Positions 34,281 through 43,433 of a stretch of DNA of 64,000 bases are shown here, in pieces. Positions within the stretch are counted from its first letter, which is position 1. The number at the start of each line of letters is the position of its first letter. A model generated the notes under the pieces. That model worked only from the letters and a program-made list of their open reading frames with translations. It had not been told where the DNA came from and made no database searches. Source of the DNA: Vibrio agarilyticus. GTDB lineage: Bacteria > Pseudomonadota > Gammaproteobacteria > Enterobacterales > Vibrionaceae. The stretch lies in the NCBI RefSeq assembly GCF_012641465.1, contig NZ_JABAIK010000009.1:62001-126000 (forward strand), in the 5' to 3' direction. The position numbers and the translations under genes were made by a program.

Positions 34281-34798
34281 TATGCCAACTCCTCTTTCAT
34301 GGCTTTAAATAGAGCAACTTGCTCTGGGAATAACTGACGTTTCTTGTCGCGACCAAGGTAGACTTTAAATACACACTCTCCCTCGGCACTATAAAAACCA
34401 ATATAGTGGCTTTCCATGCCTCTAAATGGCTTACTGACAAATGCGATATCCGAGATTAAATCTAGTCGCAAATGCCCGTGCATTTCACCTTCTCGCCCCA
34501 TTAAGTTGTAGAACCCATGCGCTACCTTTCCTTTTGGGAAATTCGCTTTGAATTCAAATACGGAGCCGGCAGAAATGACAATACTGGTTACTTTTCCCCA
34601 ACTCGGCAATGCTTCAAGAATAGTTTGTGCAATAGACCCTTTTACATGGGTGACCATAGTTGAAGGCAAAGCGAGCGTAATTTCCCCCTCTGTTAGATTC
34701 AAACTCTGAACCATATTCGTCACTGGGGTGTTTTCATCTTCCGCTAAGTAGTCTGCGACTTTTTGGCGAATCGTTTCAGTAATTTGGATAGTTTGCAT
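34280..34798 (-). CDS. hutX: Haem utilisation cytosolic carrier HutX
   Basis: A 172-residue protein of the HutX/ChuX family: MVQSLNLTEGEITLALPSTM and FYNLMGREGEMHGHLRLDLI are recognisable. HutX binds haem and passes it to HutZ. It is the middle gene of hutW-hutX-hutZ, 12 bases after hutW and overlapping hutZ. Confidence 0.92.
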   Translation of the reverse strand: MQTIQITETIRQKVADYLAEDENTPVTNMVQSLNLTEGEITLALPSTMVTHVKGSIAQTILEALPSWGKVTSIVISAGSVFEFKANFPKGKVAHGFYNLMGREGEMHGHLRLDLISDIAFVSKPFRGMESHYIGFYSAEGECVFKVYLGRDKKRQLFPEQVALFKAMKEELA

Positions 34799-34810
34799 GC
34801 TTGTGAACTC

Positions 34811-36256
34811 CTAAGCTGCTACGTCGGGGTTATTTGTTTTTGAAAAATCGGTATTTTTAGGTTGAGGATGGATTCCACTCACTGTTTCGATGAGTATTTG
34901 CGCCAGTGTTACGGACCAAAATTGCCCCGCCAATGTTAGCGAGAGATAATCCAAACCCTGCTCATTACGTTCAAGTATCGCCAGCCCATTTTGCTGCCAT
35001 GCCTTAAATAACGGCGTCACTTGACTAAAAATATTCGTGCTTGTGGCGGCGTTTAATCGTTTTGCATGAAGAACACCAGCGTCGAACCCAGACTTAATAA
35101 TAGAGGCTATTGGCTGATTACTGGGTGTAGGCATTAAAAACGTGACGGGATAAAGGTTTTGGTCGACCATCTTTATATACGTTTCCATATCTCGTACCTG
35201 CATCATTTGCCAACCCCCGAGATTGCCACCGGCTCCAGCGCCAAGAGGCATGACTTCAGCGCTGGTTTTTGCCAACGAGTTATAAAGACTTCGTTCACGG
35301 TTATCCGATGCCCAATGGTTTACGCTCAGTCGTTTTTGATGATGTTTGGCCATAAATTTCACCCCCATCTCAAACATACTGGCTTTAGTTGGTGTGTCCG
35401 CTGGCATGGGTAATTTCCCCTGCTCAACCATACGCGCCATTGGTAGCCCCTGCATTTCAATGAGTTGATATAAGTCGACACCTTGAGCACCACAAGACAA
35501 ATAGTCTTCTAGGTCACGTTGCCAAACAGACAAATCTTGATATGGCAGTCCATAGAGCAAATCAATCACAATCGGCGCGGCATTGTATGAAGAAAGCTGC
35601 TGCAGACGTTCTAGCACAGGCTTTCTGTCATCCAAACGCTTTGCACTGCGGCGTACTTGTGTATCAAAACTCTGAACACCAAAGGAAAAACGATTTATCC
35701 CCGCATCTAATGCGCTAGAGAATTTTTCGTCACTAAAGCGATTCACGCGCCCTTCAAGCGTAATTTCACAATCCGGTGTTAGCGGAAAAGAGTCGCGTAC
35801 AGCGGTTACAACTCGTGCAATCTGTTCTGGCGATAGATCCGTTGGCGTCCCGCCCCCAAAATAGACTGCGTGAAAGCGACCGCTTTTAACCCATGCACTG
35901 GTGGCTTTGAAGCGGATCTCTTTAATCAAGGCTTCGACATACTGCTCAATTAGATTACGACTTGATGCATATTGAAAAAAGTTACAGTAGGTGCAGCGAA
36001 CACGACAAAACGGAATATGAATGTAGAGGCATCGTGTGTTTCTTGAAGGGTTTGAGTTGACGTAAATATCAGTCGTATTGTGAACTGTGTTCAACGTCGA
36101 TTGAATTGCATCGGTATCAGAAATAGCACGACTCATCATGCCTGAACCACCTGCGTGAGCCCCCCGCTTTCGCTGAAATGCATAGCGAAGCGGATCTGGG
36201 GTGTGGCGACCTACAACATCCACATTGTCGAGATCAATAGATAGATCAAATTTCAC
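34811..36256 (-). CDS. hutW: Radical SAM haem-degrading enzyme HutW (ChuW-like)
   Basis: A 481-residue radical SAM protein. The iron-sulfur cluster motif CRVRCTYC (CxxxCxxC) follows YIHIPF. Downstream are YFGGGTPTDLSPEQ and FSFGVQSFD, as in coproporphyrinogen dehydrogenase-like enzymes. ChuW/HutW opens haem anaerobically by radical methyl transfer, complementing oxygen-dependent HutZ. It is first gene of the reverse operon and divergent from tonB across a 162-base regulatory gap. The N-terminal extension (1-85) is usual for HutW. Confidence 0.92.
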   Translation of the reverse strand: MKFDLSIDLDNVDVVGRHTPDPLRYAFQRKRGAHAGGSGMMSRAISDTDAIQSTLNTVHNTTDIYVNSNPSRNTRCLYIHIPFCRVRCTYCNFFQYASSRNLIEQYVEALIKEIRFKATSAWVKSGRFHAVYFGGGTPTDLSPEQIARVVTAVRDSFPLTPDCEITLEGRVNRFSDEKFSSALDAGINRFSFGVQSFDTQVRRSAKRLDDRKPVLERLQQLSSYNAAPIVIDLLYGLPYQDLSVWQRDLEDYLSCGAQGVDLYQLIEMQGLPMARMVEQGKLPMPADTPTKASMFEMGVKFMAKHHQKRLSVNHWASDNRERSLYNSLAKTSAEVMPLGAGAGGNLGGWQMMQVRDMETYIKMVDQNLYPVTFLMPTPSNQPIASIIKSGFDAGVLHAKRLNAATSTNIFSQVTPLFKAWQQNGLAILERNEQGLDYLSLTLAGQFWSVTLAQILIETVSGIHPQPKNTDFSKTNNPDVAA

Positions 36257-36343
36257 GGGGTTACGACCTTGTTTCTTTGGCGAAGAATGCTCGCCCTAAA
36301 TTTACTAACTAAAACAATACTATCGTGCGTAAGTGAAAATGCA

Positions 36344-36362
36344 ACTAATAATTGATCTCATT
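36344..36362. promoter_or_regulatory. Candidate Fur box in the hutW-tonB divergent region
   Basis: CTAATAATTGATCTCATTT partly matches the alternating NATNAT pattern of Fur boxes. It lies between two iron-acquisition operons known to be Fur-controlled in V. cholerae. The match is imperfect and overlapping promoter elements are not clear. Confidence 0.45.
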
Positions 36363-36418
36363 TGTATTTAATGCATAATGGCGTTGGCAACACAGATTAG
36401 TCGTTTAAAGGAGCACCT

Positions 36419-37240
36419 GTGAACGCAGTAAGATATGTGGCATGTGGCGTTATTTCTTTCGCTCTTCACAGTTTGGCAATGTCTCAGCAAACCACATTTA
36501 ATCATTCGTTTGAGTTACAAGATGCCCCTAACAGTCATAGCGTTTCGATTCGTCTCGTAGCGGCAGCAAAACCTGCAACAAAGCCGCCGACTGAACCAGA
36601 AGAAAGCATGCTAAAGAAGCCGCAGTCACAACCACTCAACGAGCCTACAGTCAAAAAAGTATCAGAATTGCCCAAAAAAGAGGTTAAAACATCACCTAAA
36701 AAAGTGGTTAAGTCAAAAATACCGCCTGAGACCAAAGCTGAGCCACAAAAACCTAAAATTGATAAAACCAAAGTCACCGCTCTTGAGCCTAAACCAACAA
36801 TCGATACCACGAAATCAAAACCAATTGAGAAAAAAGTTGAAAACCAGCCCAAGCCGAACCCTGTAAAAACACCATCACAAGATGTTGAAGAGACCAATGA
36901 TGATACCAAGGCTCAAATCTCAAACTCAGAGATTTCCACCCAAGCAAAGCCTGCGAAACCGGTTCTGGTTGAAAAGCCGAAATTCTTAGTTCGCCCACAA
37001 GCGCCTACGTATCCACGAGTAGCAAAACGCAAAGGAATGCAAGGTACTGTTCTTATAGAAGTTTGGCTCGACAAGCACGGCACTCAAGCTAAGCAACTTG
37101 TCCTTAAAAGCTCAGGATTTGACGTATTAGACACGGCCGCGTTAACCGCAGTAAAAAAATGGCGTTTTAGCGCTCACCGAGTCAATGGCATTGCCACACA
37201 ACATCGGGTCCGTATCCCGGTAAGATTTAATTTGGATTAA
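36419..37240 (+). CDS. tonB: TonB energy transducer
   Basis: A 273-residue protein starting at GTG with AAAGGAG upstream. A short N-terminal hydrophobic anchor (YVACGVISFALHSLA) is followed by a very long Pro/Lys-rich spacer (about 50-185) that spans the periplasm. The C-terminal domain reads RVAKRKGMQGTVLIEVWLDK then AALTAVKKWRFSAHRVNG, the fold that contacts TonB boxes of outer-membrane receptors. It corresponds to TonB1 of V. cholerae, which heads tonB1-exbB1-exbD1-hutBCD. The anchor lacks the usual His of the SHLS motif in an obvious form, although ALHSLA is close. Confidence 0.92.
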   Translation: MNAVRYVACGVISFALHSLAMSQQTTFNHSFELQDAPNSHSVSIRLVAAAKPATKPPTEPEESMLKKPQSQPLNEPTVKKVSELPKKEVKTSPKKVVKSKIPPETKAEPQKPKIDKTKVTALEPKPTIDTTKSKPIEKKVENQPKPNPVKTPSQDVEETNDDTKAQISNSEISTQAKPAKPVLVEKPKFLVRPQAPTYPRVAKRKGMQGTVLIEVWLDKHGTQAKQLVLKSSGFDVLDTAALTAVKKWRFSAHRVNGIATQHRVRIPVRFNLD

Positions 37241-37242
37241 TT

Positions 37243-37977
37243 ATGTTCAACCTAGAATTTATTTCGACTATTCACGCACAGCTTGGCCTTATGACGTGGC
37301 CATTAACATTACTCTCTTTATTAATGGTGATGATCATCGTCGAGCGTTTAATTTACGCCATGCTGCACAGTAAAACGGGTAGCACACCATTGCAGAAGCA
37401 ACTTTATGCGCTAGAGCTTAATGACGACACTGCGCTTGAACAATTTGTCACGAGTCATCAAAACAGTAAACGTACTTTAACTCAGGGTCTCTGTATGCTC
37501 ATCGGGCATCGACAATTCACCAAGGGGTTACGTGAGGAAGCGGTTAGTATTTGGCTGCATAAAAAACGTCGACATTATACCGCTGGATTGAAACTGCTTA
37601 ATATTATTGGTGTGCTTAGCCCGCTCCTTGGTTTACTTGGCACCGTGCTAGGGCTTATTGAGATGTTCAAAGGGTTGTCAAATGCTCAAGGCAGCATTTC
37701 ACCTGCGGATCTGGCTGATGGTCTTGGGCTTGCAATGGCTACAACAGCGGCGGGTTTGCTTATCGCCGTGCCAGCGATTGCATCAGCGCAGCTTTTTAGC
37801 CTGTGGGCCGACCGTACATTAGCGCGCATCGAATACGTACTGAATCATTTTAATTTGCACCTCGCGGGTGTTTCCTTTCACGATAAAGAGTTTCGCTGTA
37901 AGCAAGTGTGTGAAAATGAATGCGCGCAATCGCAATCGTCAAATAAGACCATCGCGTCGGTGGGTGAAGCGGCATGA
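37243..37977 (+). CDS. exbB: ExbB proton channel subunit
   Basis: A 244-residue membrane protein with three helices. The MotA/TolQ/ExbB signature is IIGVLSPLLGLLGTVLGLIE followed by DLADGLGLAMATTAAGLLIA. It couples the proton gradient to TonB. It starts 2 bases after tonB and overlaps exbD by 4 bases. A Cys-containing tail (CKQVCENECAQSQ) is unusual. Confidence 0.94.
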   Translation: MFNLEFISTIHAQLGLMTWPLTLLSLLMVMIIVERLIYAMLHSKTGSTPLQKQLYALELNDDTALEQFVTSHQNSKRTLTQGLCMLIGHRQFTKGLREEAVSIWLHKKRRHYTAGLKLLNIIGVLSPLLGLLGTVLGLIEMFKGLSNAQGSISPADLADGLGLAMATTAAGLLIAVPAIASAQLFSLWADRTLARIEYVLNHFNLHLAGVSFHDKEFRCKQVCENECAQSQSSNKTIASVGEAA

Positions 37978-38393
37978 TAACCTCACAACCTTCACGAGAT
38001 AGCGATGGCTTTATGCCTGACTTAACACCCTTGCTCGATATAATTTTTATCGTGATGGTGTTTTTGCTACTCACTGCCAATATTCACATCGATACGATGA
38101 ACGTTGATATTCCCAAAACCGACGATTCATCGGTACTTTCCAGCCCCAAAGAAGCGGTGATTGCGCTTTCTATTTTGAATGATGTTGACACACCATGGGG
38201 CATGGACGGTCAGCGTTTCAGTGATTGGAATGAATTTTCTACGACATTTTTAGCTAAAGTGAAGCGGGAGCCTCGTATGCCAGTCGTTATTGCCGCCGAT
38301 AAACGCGCTAACGTCGAGAATATGCTCAAATTACTCGCGCTTATGCAAAGTAATCAAATCAATGCCACCAATATCGTAATGGAAGAACAATGA
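37974..38393 (+). CDS. exbD: ExbD proton channel subunit
   Basis: A 139-residue protein with one N-terminal membrane helix after the conserved acidic residue: FMPDLTPLLDIIFIVMVFLL, in which the Asp of LLDIIFI is the proton-carrying residue. The periplasmic domain ends MPVVIAADKRANVENMLKLL. It overlaps exbB and hutB, confirming a single operon. Confidence 0.94.
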   Translation: MITSQPSRDSDGFMPDLTPLLDIIFIVMVFLLLTANIHIDTMNVDIPKTDDSSVLSSPKEAVIALSILNDVDTPWGMDGQRFSDWNEFSTTFLAKVKREPRMPVVIAADKRANVENMLKLLALMQSNQINATNIVMEEQ

Positions 38394-39313
38394 AATTGAC
38401 GTCTTTATATCGCCCTATTCTCTTAACCACTGCGTTAGCGAGCAGTTTTTTTAGCATGGCAAATGAGTCACCCGCTCGAATTATTAGCGCGGGTTCAACG
38501 GTGACGGAATTACTTTTCGCTTTGGGCGCAAAAGAGAGTGTTGTTGCGGTTGATTTAACCAGTCGTCATTATTTACCAAAGGATGGCGTTGATACATTGG
38601 CTGGCAATGACCCATTAGCAAAACAAAGTGCAGCGCAATCCAATCTTACGATTCCGGTACTTGGCTACCACCGTCAATTAGCGGCAGAAGGTCTACTCGC
38701 CTTAAGTCCGACCCATCTAATTGGTTCACCAGACATGGCGCCTGATACCACACTCAATTTGTTGCGTTCTGCCGGTGTCGAAGTCACTATGCTGCCCAGT
38801 GGCAATACGGTGTCAGATTTTGAAAAACGAGTTGACGCATTAGCCAATTTAACCGGTAAGCAGCAAGAAGGTGCGCAAATCAAAGCTTCGGTAACCACGC
38901 AGATGCAAGCGCTTGCCGAAAATACGCCGATAAAAAAACCAAAAGTGCTGTTTGTTATGATGTCCGATGGGCGTCCAATTACCGTGGCCGGTGATCAAAC
39001 GACCGTCAGTACCGTGATCGAATTGGCAGGCGGCATCAATCCCGCGGCAAAACATACAACAAGTTATAAACCGCTTTCTGTCGAGTCTATTGTTGAAATG
39101 CAGCCCGATTTTATTTTGGTTTCTGATAGAACGTTAGACCAAAATGAAGGCTTTGACGGCGTGTTAAAACAACACCCACTTCTTGCAGCAACACCCGCTG
39201 TAAAAAATGGCCGTGTGATTGCCATTTCGGGCTACGCCATTGTCGGTGGCTTTGGTCTTGCCAGTCTTGAACTCGCACATTCATTAAATGATCAATTTAA
39301 CGTAGTGAATTGA
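38390..39313 (+). CDS. hutB: Haemin ABC transporter periplasmic binding protein
   Basis: A 307-residue exported protein: signal peptide (LTSLYRPILLTTALASSFFS), then RIISAGSTVTELLFALGA and VVAVDLTSRHYLPKD, typical of class III haem-binding proteins such as HutB/HmuT. It carries haem across the periplasm to HutC. It overlaps exbD by 4 bases. Confidence 0.93.
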   Translation: MKLTSLYRPILLTTALASSFFSMANESPARIISAGSTVTELLFALGAKESVVAVDLTSRHYLPKDGVDTLAGNDPLAKQSAAQSNLTIPVLGYHRQLAAEGLLALSPTHLIGSPDMAPDTTLNLLRSAGVEVTMLPSGNTVSDFEKRVDALANLTGKQQEGAQIKASVTTQMQALAENTPIKKPKVLFVMMSDGRPITVAGDQTTVSTVIELAGGINPAAKHTTSYKPLSVESIVEMQPDFILVSDRTLDQNEGFDGVLKQHPLLAATPAVKNGRVIAISGYAIVGGFGLASLELAHSLNDQFNVVN

Positions 39314-39316
39314 TTT

Positions 39317-40363
39317 ATGATGAACGATATTGCAGCGCGCAAAATCAAGCCCAGCTTACTGATTCTGAGTTCGTTTATCTTACTCTATTTGACCTTGGTG
39401 AGCTCCATTACGATTGGTCCGATGAATATTAGTTTTTGGGACAGCTTAAAAGCGCTTATCCCCAATACAAGTGATTTGCCTGATTATGTGGCGGTTATTA
39501 TTCAGGAGGTACGATTACCACGTACTTTGCTCGCGATTGCAATTGGCGGCATTTTAGCGATTTGTGGCACGGTAATGCAGGGCCTTTTTCGTAACCCGCT
39601 GGCAGATCCAGGTATTATTGGGGTTTCTGCGGGTGCCTCATTAGGTGCGGCGATCGCCATCGTGCTATTTGGCGGAGTTATTGGGCACAGTGCTTTTTTA
39701 GTTTTTGGCACCGTTCCGGTATTTGCGTTTATCGGGGGCGCATTAGCCACGTTCGCTATCTACTATTTAGGCACCAGCTCCAATGGGACTTCGGTGACTA
39801 TCATGCTCCTTGCGGGGGTTGCACTCGGTGCGATAGCTGGCGCGGGGCTTGGGTTACTGAACTACTTTGCCGATGATCAAGCGCTGCGTGACTTATCGCT
39901 CTGGACGATGGGATCGCTTGCAGGTGCTTCTTGGAGCGCGTTGATTTTGGCTTATATAACATTAGCCATCTTGGCCGCTGCATTTTATTACTACGCAAAA
40001 CCGCTTAATGCACTTTTGCTTGGTGAGTCAGAAGCTCGTCATTTGGGGATAAACGTTCAAGCACTCAAACGGAACTTAATTCTGCTTACTGCTGCCGGCG
40101 TTGGCGTCACCGTTGCGCTGTCAGGCATGATAGGATTTATCGGCTTAGTTGTGCCCCACATTGGACGAATGTTAATTGGACCCGACCACAAAAGCTTAAT
40201 CCCCGTTTCTTTATTGCTTGGTGCCTTTGTTTTGCTGCTGTCAGATATGATTTCGCGCACGATCGTCGCACCACTTGAGATTCCGGTCGGGATCATTACT
40301 GCCGCGCTTGGCGCTCCTTTCTTTTTAGCTTTGTTATTAAAACAACGAGGTCGTTTAGCATAA
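39317..40363 (+). CDS. hutC: Haemin ABC transporter permease
   Basis: A 348-residue FecCD-type permease with about ten helices. Typical segments are VRLPRTLLAIAIGGILAICG, MQGLFRNPLADPGIIGVSAG and MIGFIGLVVPHIGRMLIGPD. The start could be either of two adjacent ATGs. Its stop overlaps the hutD start. Confidence 0.94.
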   Translation: MMNDIAARKIKPSLLILSSFILLYLTLVSSITIGPMNISFWDSLKALIPNTSDLPDYVAVIIQEVRLPRTLLAIAIGGILAICGTVMQGLFRNPLADPGIIGVSAGASLGAAIAIVLFGGVIGHSAFLVFGTVPVFAFIGGALATFAIYYLGTSSNGTSVTIMLLAGVALGAIAGAGLGLLNYFADDQALRDLSLWTMGSLAGASWSALILAYITLAILAAAFYYYAKPLNALLLGESEARHLGINVQALKRNLILLTAAGVGVTVALSGMIGFIGLVVPHIGRMLIGPDHKSLIPVSLLLGAFVLLLSDMISRTIVAPLEIPVGIITAALGAPFFLALLLKQRGRLA

Positions 40364-41127
40364 TGGCAATTTCAATCCAACATGCGAATTTAAAGCTTGG
40401 ACACAAAACACTACTAGACGACTTTAGTGCTCATTTTGACACGGGCGCATTAACCGTCATTTTAGGCCCTAACGGTACGGGTAAGAGCAGTCTGCTGAAA
40501 GTGTTAACGCAAGAGTTACACTGTGACGCTGCGCTGTGTTTTTACGGTCAACCTGTTAATCAATGGTCAAAACAAGAACTGGCGAAATCGGTAGGTATTT
40601 TGCCTCAATCCAGCTCTCTCTCTTTTGCCTTTACGGTTCGTGAAGTCGTGGAGTTGGGGGGCTTAAGCCTTAGCGCTTCTCAAGTACAACTCAGCGCTAT
40701 TGCGGATGAACAGATGAAATTAACGGAAGTACTTCACTTAGCATCACGGTTATACCCCAGTCTTTCTGGTGGAGAAAAGCAACGCGTCCACTTGGCTCGA
40801 GTATTAACTCAGATAGCACAATCGCCAAGAAGCAAAATAGTTATGCTTGATGAGCCGACATCAGCGCTTGATATTGGTCATCAACACAATACATTAAAGT
40901 TAGCAAAAACAATGGCCGAACAAGGCGCAGCGGTCATTGCTGTGCTTCATGATCTTAATCTTGCGGCGCAGTATGCTGATAGGGTCATTATGATGGATCA
41001 AGGAAAAATTGTTGCTGACGGAACGCCAGCGAAGGCTCTTACCGAAGCTAAAATCGCCGAAGTCTACCAGTGGCGCCCTACCGTTTCGACGCATCCTGTC
41101 CATGGTCACCCGGTTATCATGGCATGA
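40363..41127 (+). CDS. hutD: Haemin ABC transporter ATPase
   Basis: A 254-residue ATPase. Walker A is LGPNGTGKSSLL, the signature [18 protein letters not shown], Walker B IVMLDEPTSALD, and the switch histidine is in AVLHDLNLAAQ. It completes HutBCD. A terminator and a short MITE-like copy follow. Confidence 0.94.
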   Translation: MAISIQHANLKLGHKTLLDDFSAHFDTGALTVILGPNGTGKSSLLKVLTQELHCDAALCFYGQPVNQWSKQELAKSVGILPQSSSLSFAFTVREVVELGGLSLSASQVQLSAIADEQMKLTEVLHLASRLYPSLSGGEKQRVHLARVLTQIAQSPRSKIVMLDEPTSALDIGHQHNTLKLAKTMAEQGAAVIAVLHDLNLAAQYADRVIMMDQGKIVADGTPAKALTEAKIAEVYQWRPTVSTHPVHGHPVIMA

Positions 41128-41161
41128 TTGGGATAGATTTGGAATTGGCTACAAAAAAGTA

Positions 41162-41181
41162 AAAAGGAGCGTCAGCTCCTT
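41162..41181. terminator. Terminator after hutD
   Basis: AAAGGAGC and GCTCCTTT pair around GTCA, with an A-rich run before it and CTATA after. It can serve both hutD and the convergent yciH. Confidence 0.75.
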
Positions 41182-41182
41182 T

Positions 41183-41215
41183 CTATACCCAAGTAACCTC
41201 AAGATGCATGGGTAT
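41183..41215 (+). repeat. Minimal 33-base copy of the TATACCCAAG repeat
   Basis: The left end TATACCCAAGTAACCTCAAG runs straight into GATGCATGGGTATA, so only one terminus plus the outermost bases of the other remain. It lies next to a terminator, as do other copies. Confidence 0.75.
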
Positions 41216-41245
41216 ATTTTAAGTCATCAGCAATTCGAATAAGTA

Positions 41246-41557
41246 TCAACCGCCAGCAAGTTTCACTGTATGCCCTTTGCTTTCCAAAAGGGTCTTTAAC
41301 TTATCGCGAACGTCACCTTGGATTTCAATGGTACCGTCTTTCACAGCGCCACCGCAGCCACACTGTTTTTTCAATTCAGCGGCTAACAATTTTAACGCAT
41401 TATCTTCCAGATCCAGTCCAGTAATGACACAAACCCCTTTGCCTTTGCGGCTTTTAGTTTGTTTTTGAATACGAACGATACCGTCTCCTTTTGGACGGAC
41501 GATTTTTTCTTCTTCTGGTTTAATTCGGCCAGTTTCTGTTGAGTAAACAAGAGTCAT
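41246..41557 (-). CDS. yciH: SUI1-family translation factor YciH
   Basis: A 103-residue protein of the SUI1/eIF1 fold. DGIVRIQKQTKSRKGKGVCV followed by KKQCGCGGAVKDGTIEIQGD is diagnostic of bacterial YciH. It can affect initiation-codon fidelity in E. coli. Monocistronic; TGA-free reading and normal length. Confidence 0.95.
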   Translation of the reverse strand: MTLVYSTETGRIKPEEEKIVRPKGDGIVRIQKQTKSRKGKGVCVITGLDLEDNALKLLAAELKKQCGCGGAVKDGTIEIQGDVRDKLKTLLESKGHTVKLAGG

Positions 41558-41613
41558 AATAAAAATTCTTTACTTTGGATAAGCTCGATAAGGTTACAAG
41601 GTCACTTTATGTG

Positions 41614-41982
41614 TTACTGCATTTGAGCACGTTTTCGAGCCATTAAGTGAGCATCAATATGGCGTTGAATGGCGGTTTTTGACCCTTTCAACAATTTACC
41701 GTTAAAAAAACAGTACCAGCCATTGGGCTCGCCACTGTCATTTTTTATCCAAAATCCGTGGTGATTTTCCGAGTGCGAAGACCCTTTTGACGTCATATTG
41801 CGCTCAAGTGATGCGAACTTTTGTGGGTCCACAATTGACGCTGTATCACAAAACCAGTCAATGCTCTTTTTCACCGCAGCAAGATTGCCACGTAAAACGT
41901 GATTTTTGATTTTCACCTGCCACATATTAGGGTCGTTGGGTAGCGTCTGAAGGTCAAATCCGCGATAGTGAGAATGTGCCAT
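41614..41982 (-). CDS. DUF3319-type conserved hypothetical protein
   Basis: A 122-residue soluble protein. HYRGFDLQTLPNDPNMWQVK followed by HVLRGNLAAVKKSIDWFCDT looks like a fold duplicated in the C-terminal half (WYCFFNGKLLKGSKTAIQRH). I associate it with DUF3319 of Vibrionaceae, from memory. Function unknown. No obvious operon partner. Confidence 0.6.
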   Translation of the reverse strand: MAHSHYRGFDLQTLPNDPNMWQVKIKNHVLRGNLAAVKKSIDWFCDTASIVDPQKFASLERNMTSKGSSHSENHHGFWIKNDSGEPNGWYCFFNGKLLKGSKTAIQRHIDAHLMARKRAQMQ

Positions 41983-42193
41983 AACGTGTTTTCTGCCATT
42001 GCTTTGTCATTATTACTAATCACAATAGTGATAAGGCTTACTGTGATTAGTTTTAATCATAATTGTATTCATAGGGTTATCAAGCACAATATGTAACAAA
42101 TCCACTCTGAGTGTGGGTTTTCTATACTCTACATGAACCTTCGCACAATTTAATGGCATCAGAGAGGCTGCTGCCCTCTGTTTTTAGACTTTG

Positions 42194-43231
42194 CTATAGT
42201 GCGCGCCCAATACAATCTGCGAGAAATTCATGAAACTTATCCCCATGATTTTGCAACATCTTGGGAAACATTGAGATTGGCGTCATTCCAGGAAATGTAT
42301 TGATCTCATTGAGAAAAATTTCATCATTTTCTGTTAAAAAGAAGTCAATACGCGATAGGTGTTTTAGCCGCATCTGACGAAATGCTTTCGCCGCATAATG
42401 CTGAATTTGATTGACTTGCTCTTCAGTGAGATTTTTCGCTTCAATTTCGGTTGTTGAGTGGCTTGCCGCACTGTATTTTTCATCATAACTGTAAAAGGTG
42501 CCGTTTGGTGCAATCACTTCTCCAGGCTTAGTAATGTGCAGTTGCCCGCCCATTTCATAAGCCGCCACTTCAAGCTCTCGCGGTTTTACAGCACGTTCTA
42601 CTAACACTTGATCAGAGTAGCCAAACGCTTGGGTGATCGCTTGCGCAAGCTCTTCTATTTTCTCTACTTTATAGCAACCGACGGATGAACCTTGACTAGC
42701 GGCTTTAACAAAAACAGTCCCCCACTTTTCAAATGCAGCGCTCGCCGCCTCGATAGAAGAAGGCGTATTGTCAGTCAAAAAGACATACGGCGTGTTGGGA
42801 ATTTGTAGCGCGTCGTACCACAATTTTGACGTAATTTTATTAAAGCTATTAATACTTGCTTCGGCGCCACAGCCCAAATAAGGGATTTTTGCCATCTCAA
42901 ATAGCGATTGAATGTCACCAGTTTCTCCCGGAAATCCGTGGATGCATGGCACGATAAAATCAATGGCGATAGGTGCGTCTAAACCACATAGTGACTTTTC
43001 ATGCATATCCAAATAGACATTTTCGCCTGAGACAGCAACCCAGCCATTGACGGTAATTTCAACTCGAATCACCTGAGTCCAAGGGATCATCTTGAGCTGC
43101 TGCTCAACATAATTGGCTGACAGCAACGAAATATCGTGTTCCGAAGAACCACCGCCGCAAAGCAATAAAATTGTTTTTGATGATTTTGGGAACAAGGTTG
43201 CAAGAGAGGCTGACGACAAAGGTTGAGACAT
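42194..43231 (-). CDS. ddl: D-alanine--D-alanine ligase
   Basis: A 345-residue ATP-grasp enzyme. The N-terminal LLCGGGSSEHDISLLSANYV and the C-terminal FLNEINTFPGMTPISMFPKM are diagnostic. It joins two D-alanines for peptidoglycan. The gene stands outside the mra/mur cluster, as the second ddl (ddlA-type) does in many gamma-proteobacteria. All main motifs appear intact, including VKAASQGSSVGCYKV for ATP binding. Confidence 0.93.
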   Translation of the reverse strand: MSQPLSSASLATLFPKSSKTILLLCGGGSSEHDISLLSANYVEQQLKMIPWTQVIRVEITVNGWVAVSGENVYLDMHEKSLCGLDAPIAIDFIVPCIHGFPGETGDIQSLFEMAKIPYLGCGAEASINSFNKITSKLWYDALQIPNTPYVFLTDNTPSSIEAASAAFEKWGTVFVKAASQGSSVGCYKVEKIEELAQAITQAFGYSDQVLVERAVKPRELEVAAYEMGGQLHITKPGEVIAPNGTFYSYDEKYSAASHSTTEIEAKNLTEEQVNQIQHYAAKAFRQMRLKHLSRIDFFLTENDEIFLNEINTFPGMTPISMFPKMLQNHGDKFHEFLADCIGRAL

Positions 43232-43433
43232 GATGATTTTTCCGAAAGGTGTACCACTTACACCATGATAATGTTTCTACTGCGTAGGTACAGCATTTTA
43301 GAGGACTCAGGTTTCAGTTGTTCAAACAACAAACAAATGAAGCCGGAAAACAGGCATTTTCATCGAGACTTCACGCTCGGAAAATATTGTTCCAGCTTCA
43401 TTTTCATAAAATCGAGTAAGATTTCAATTTAAC

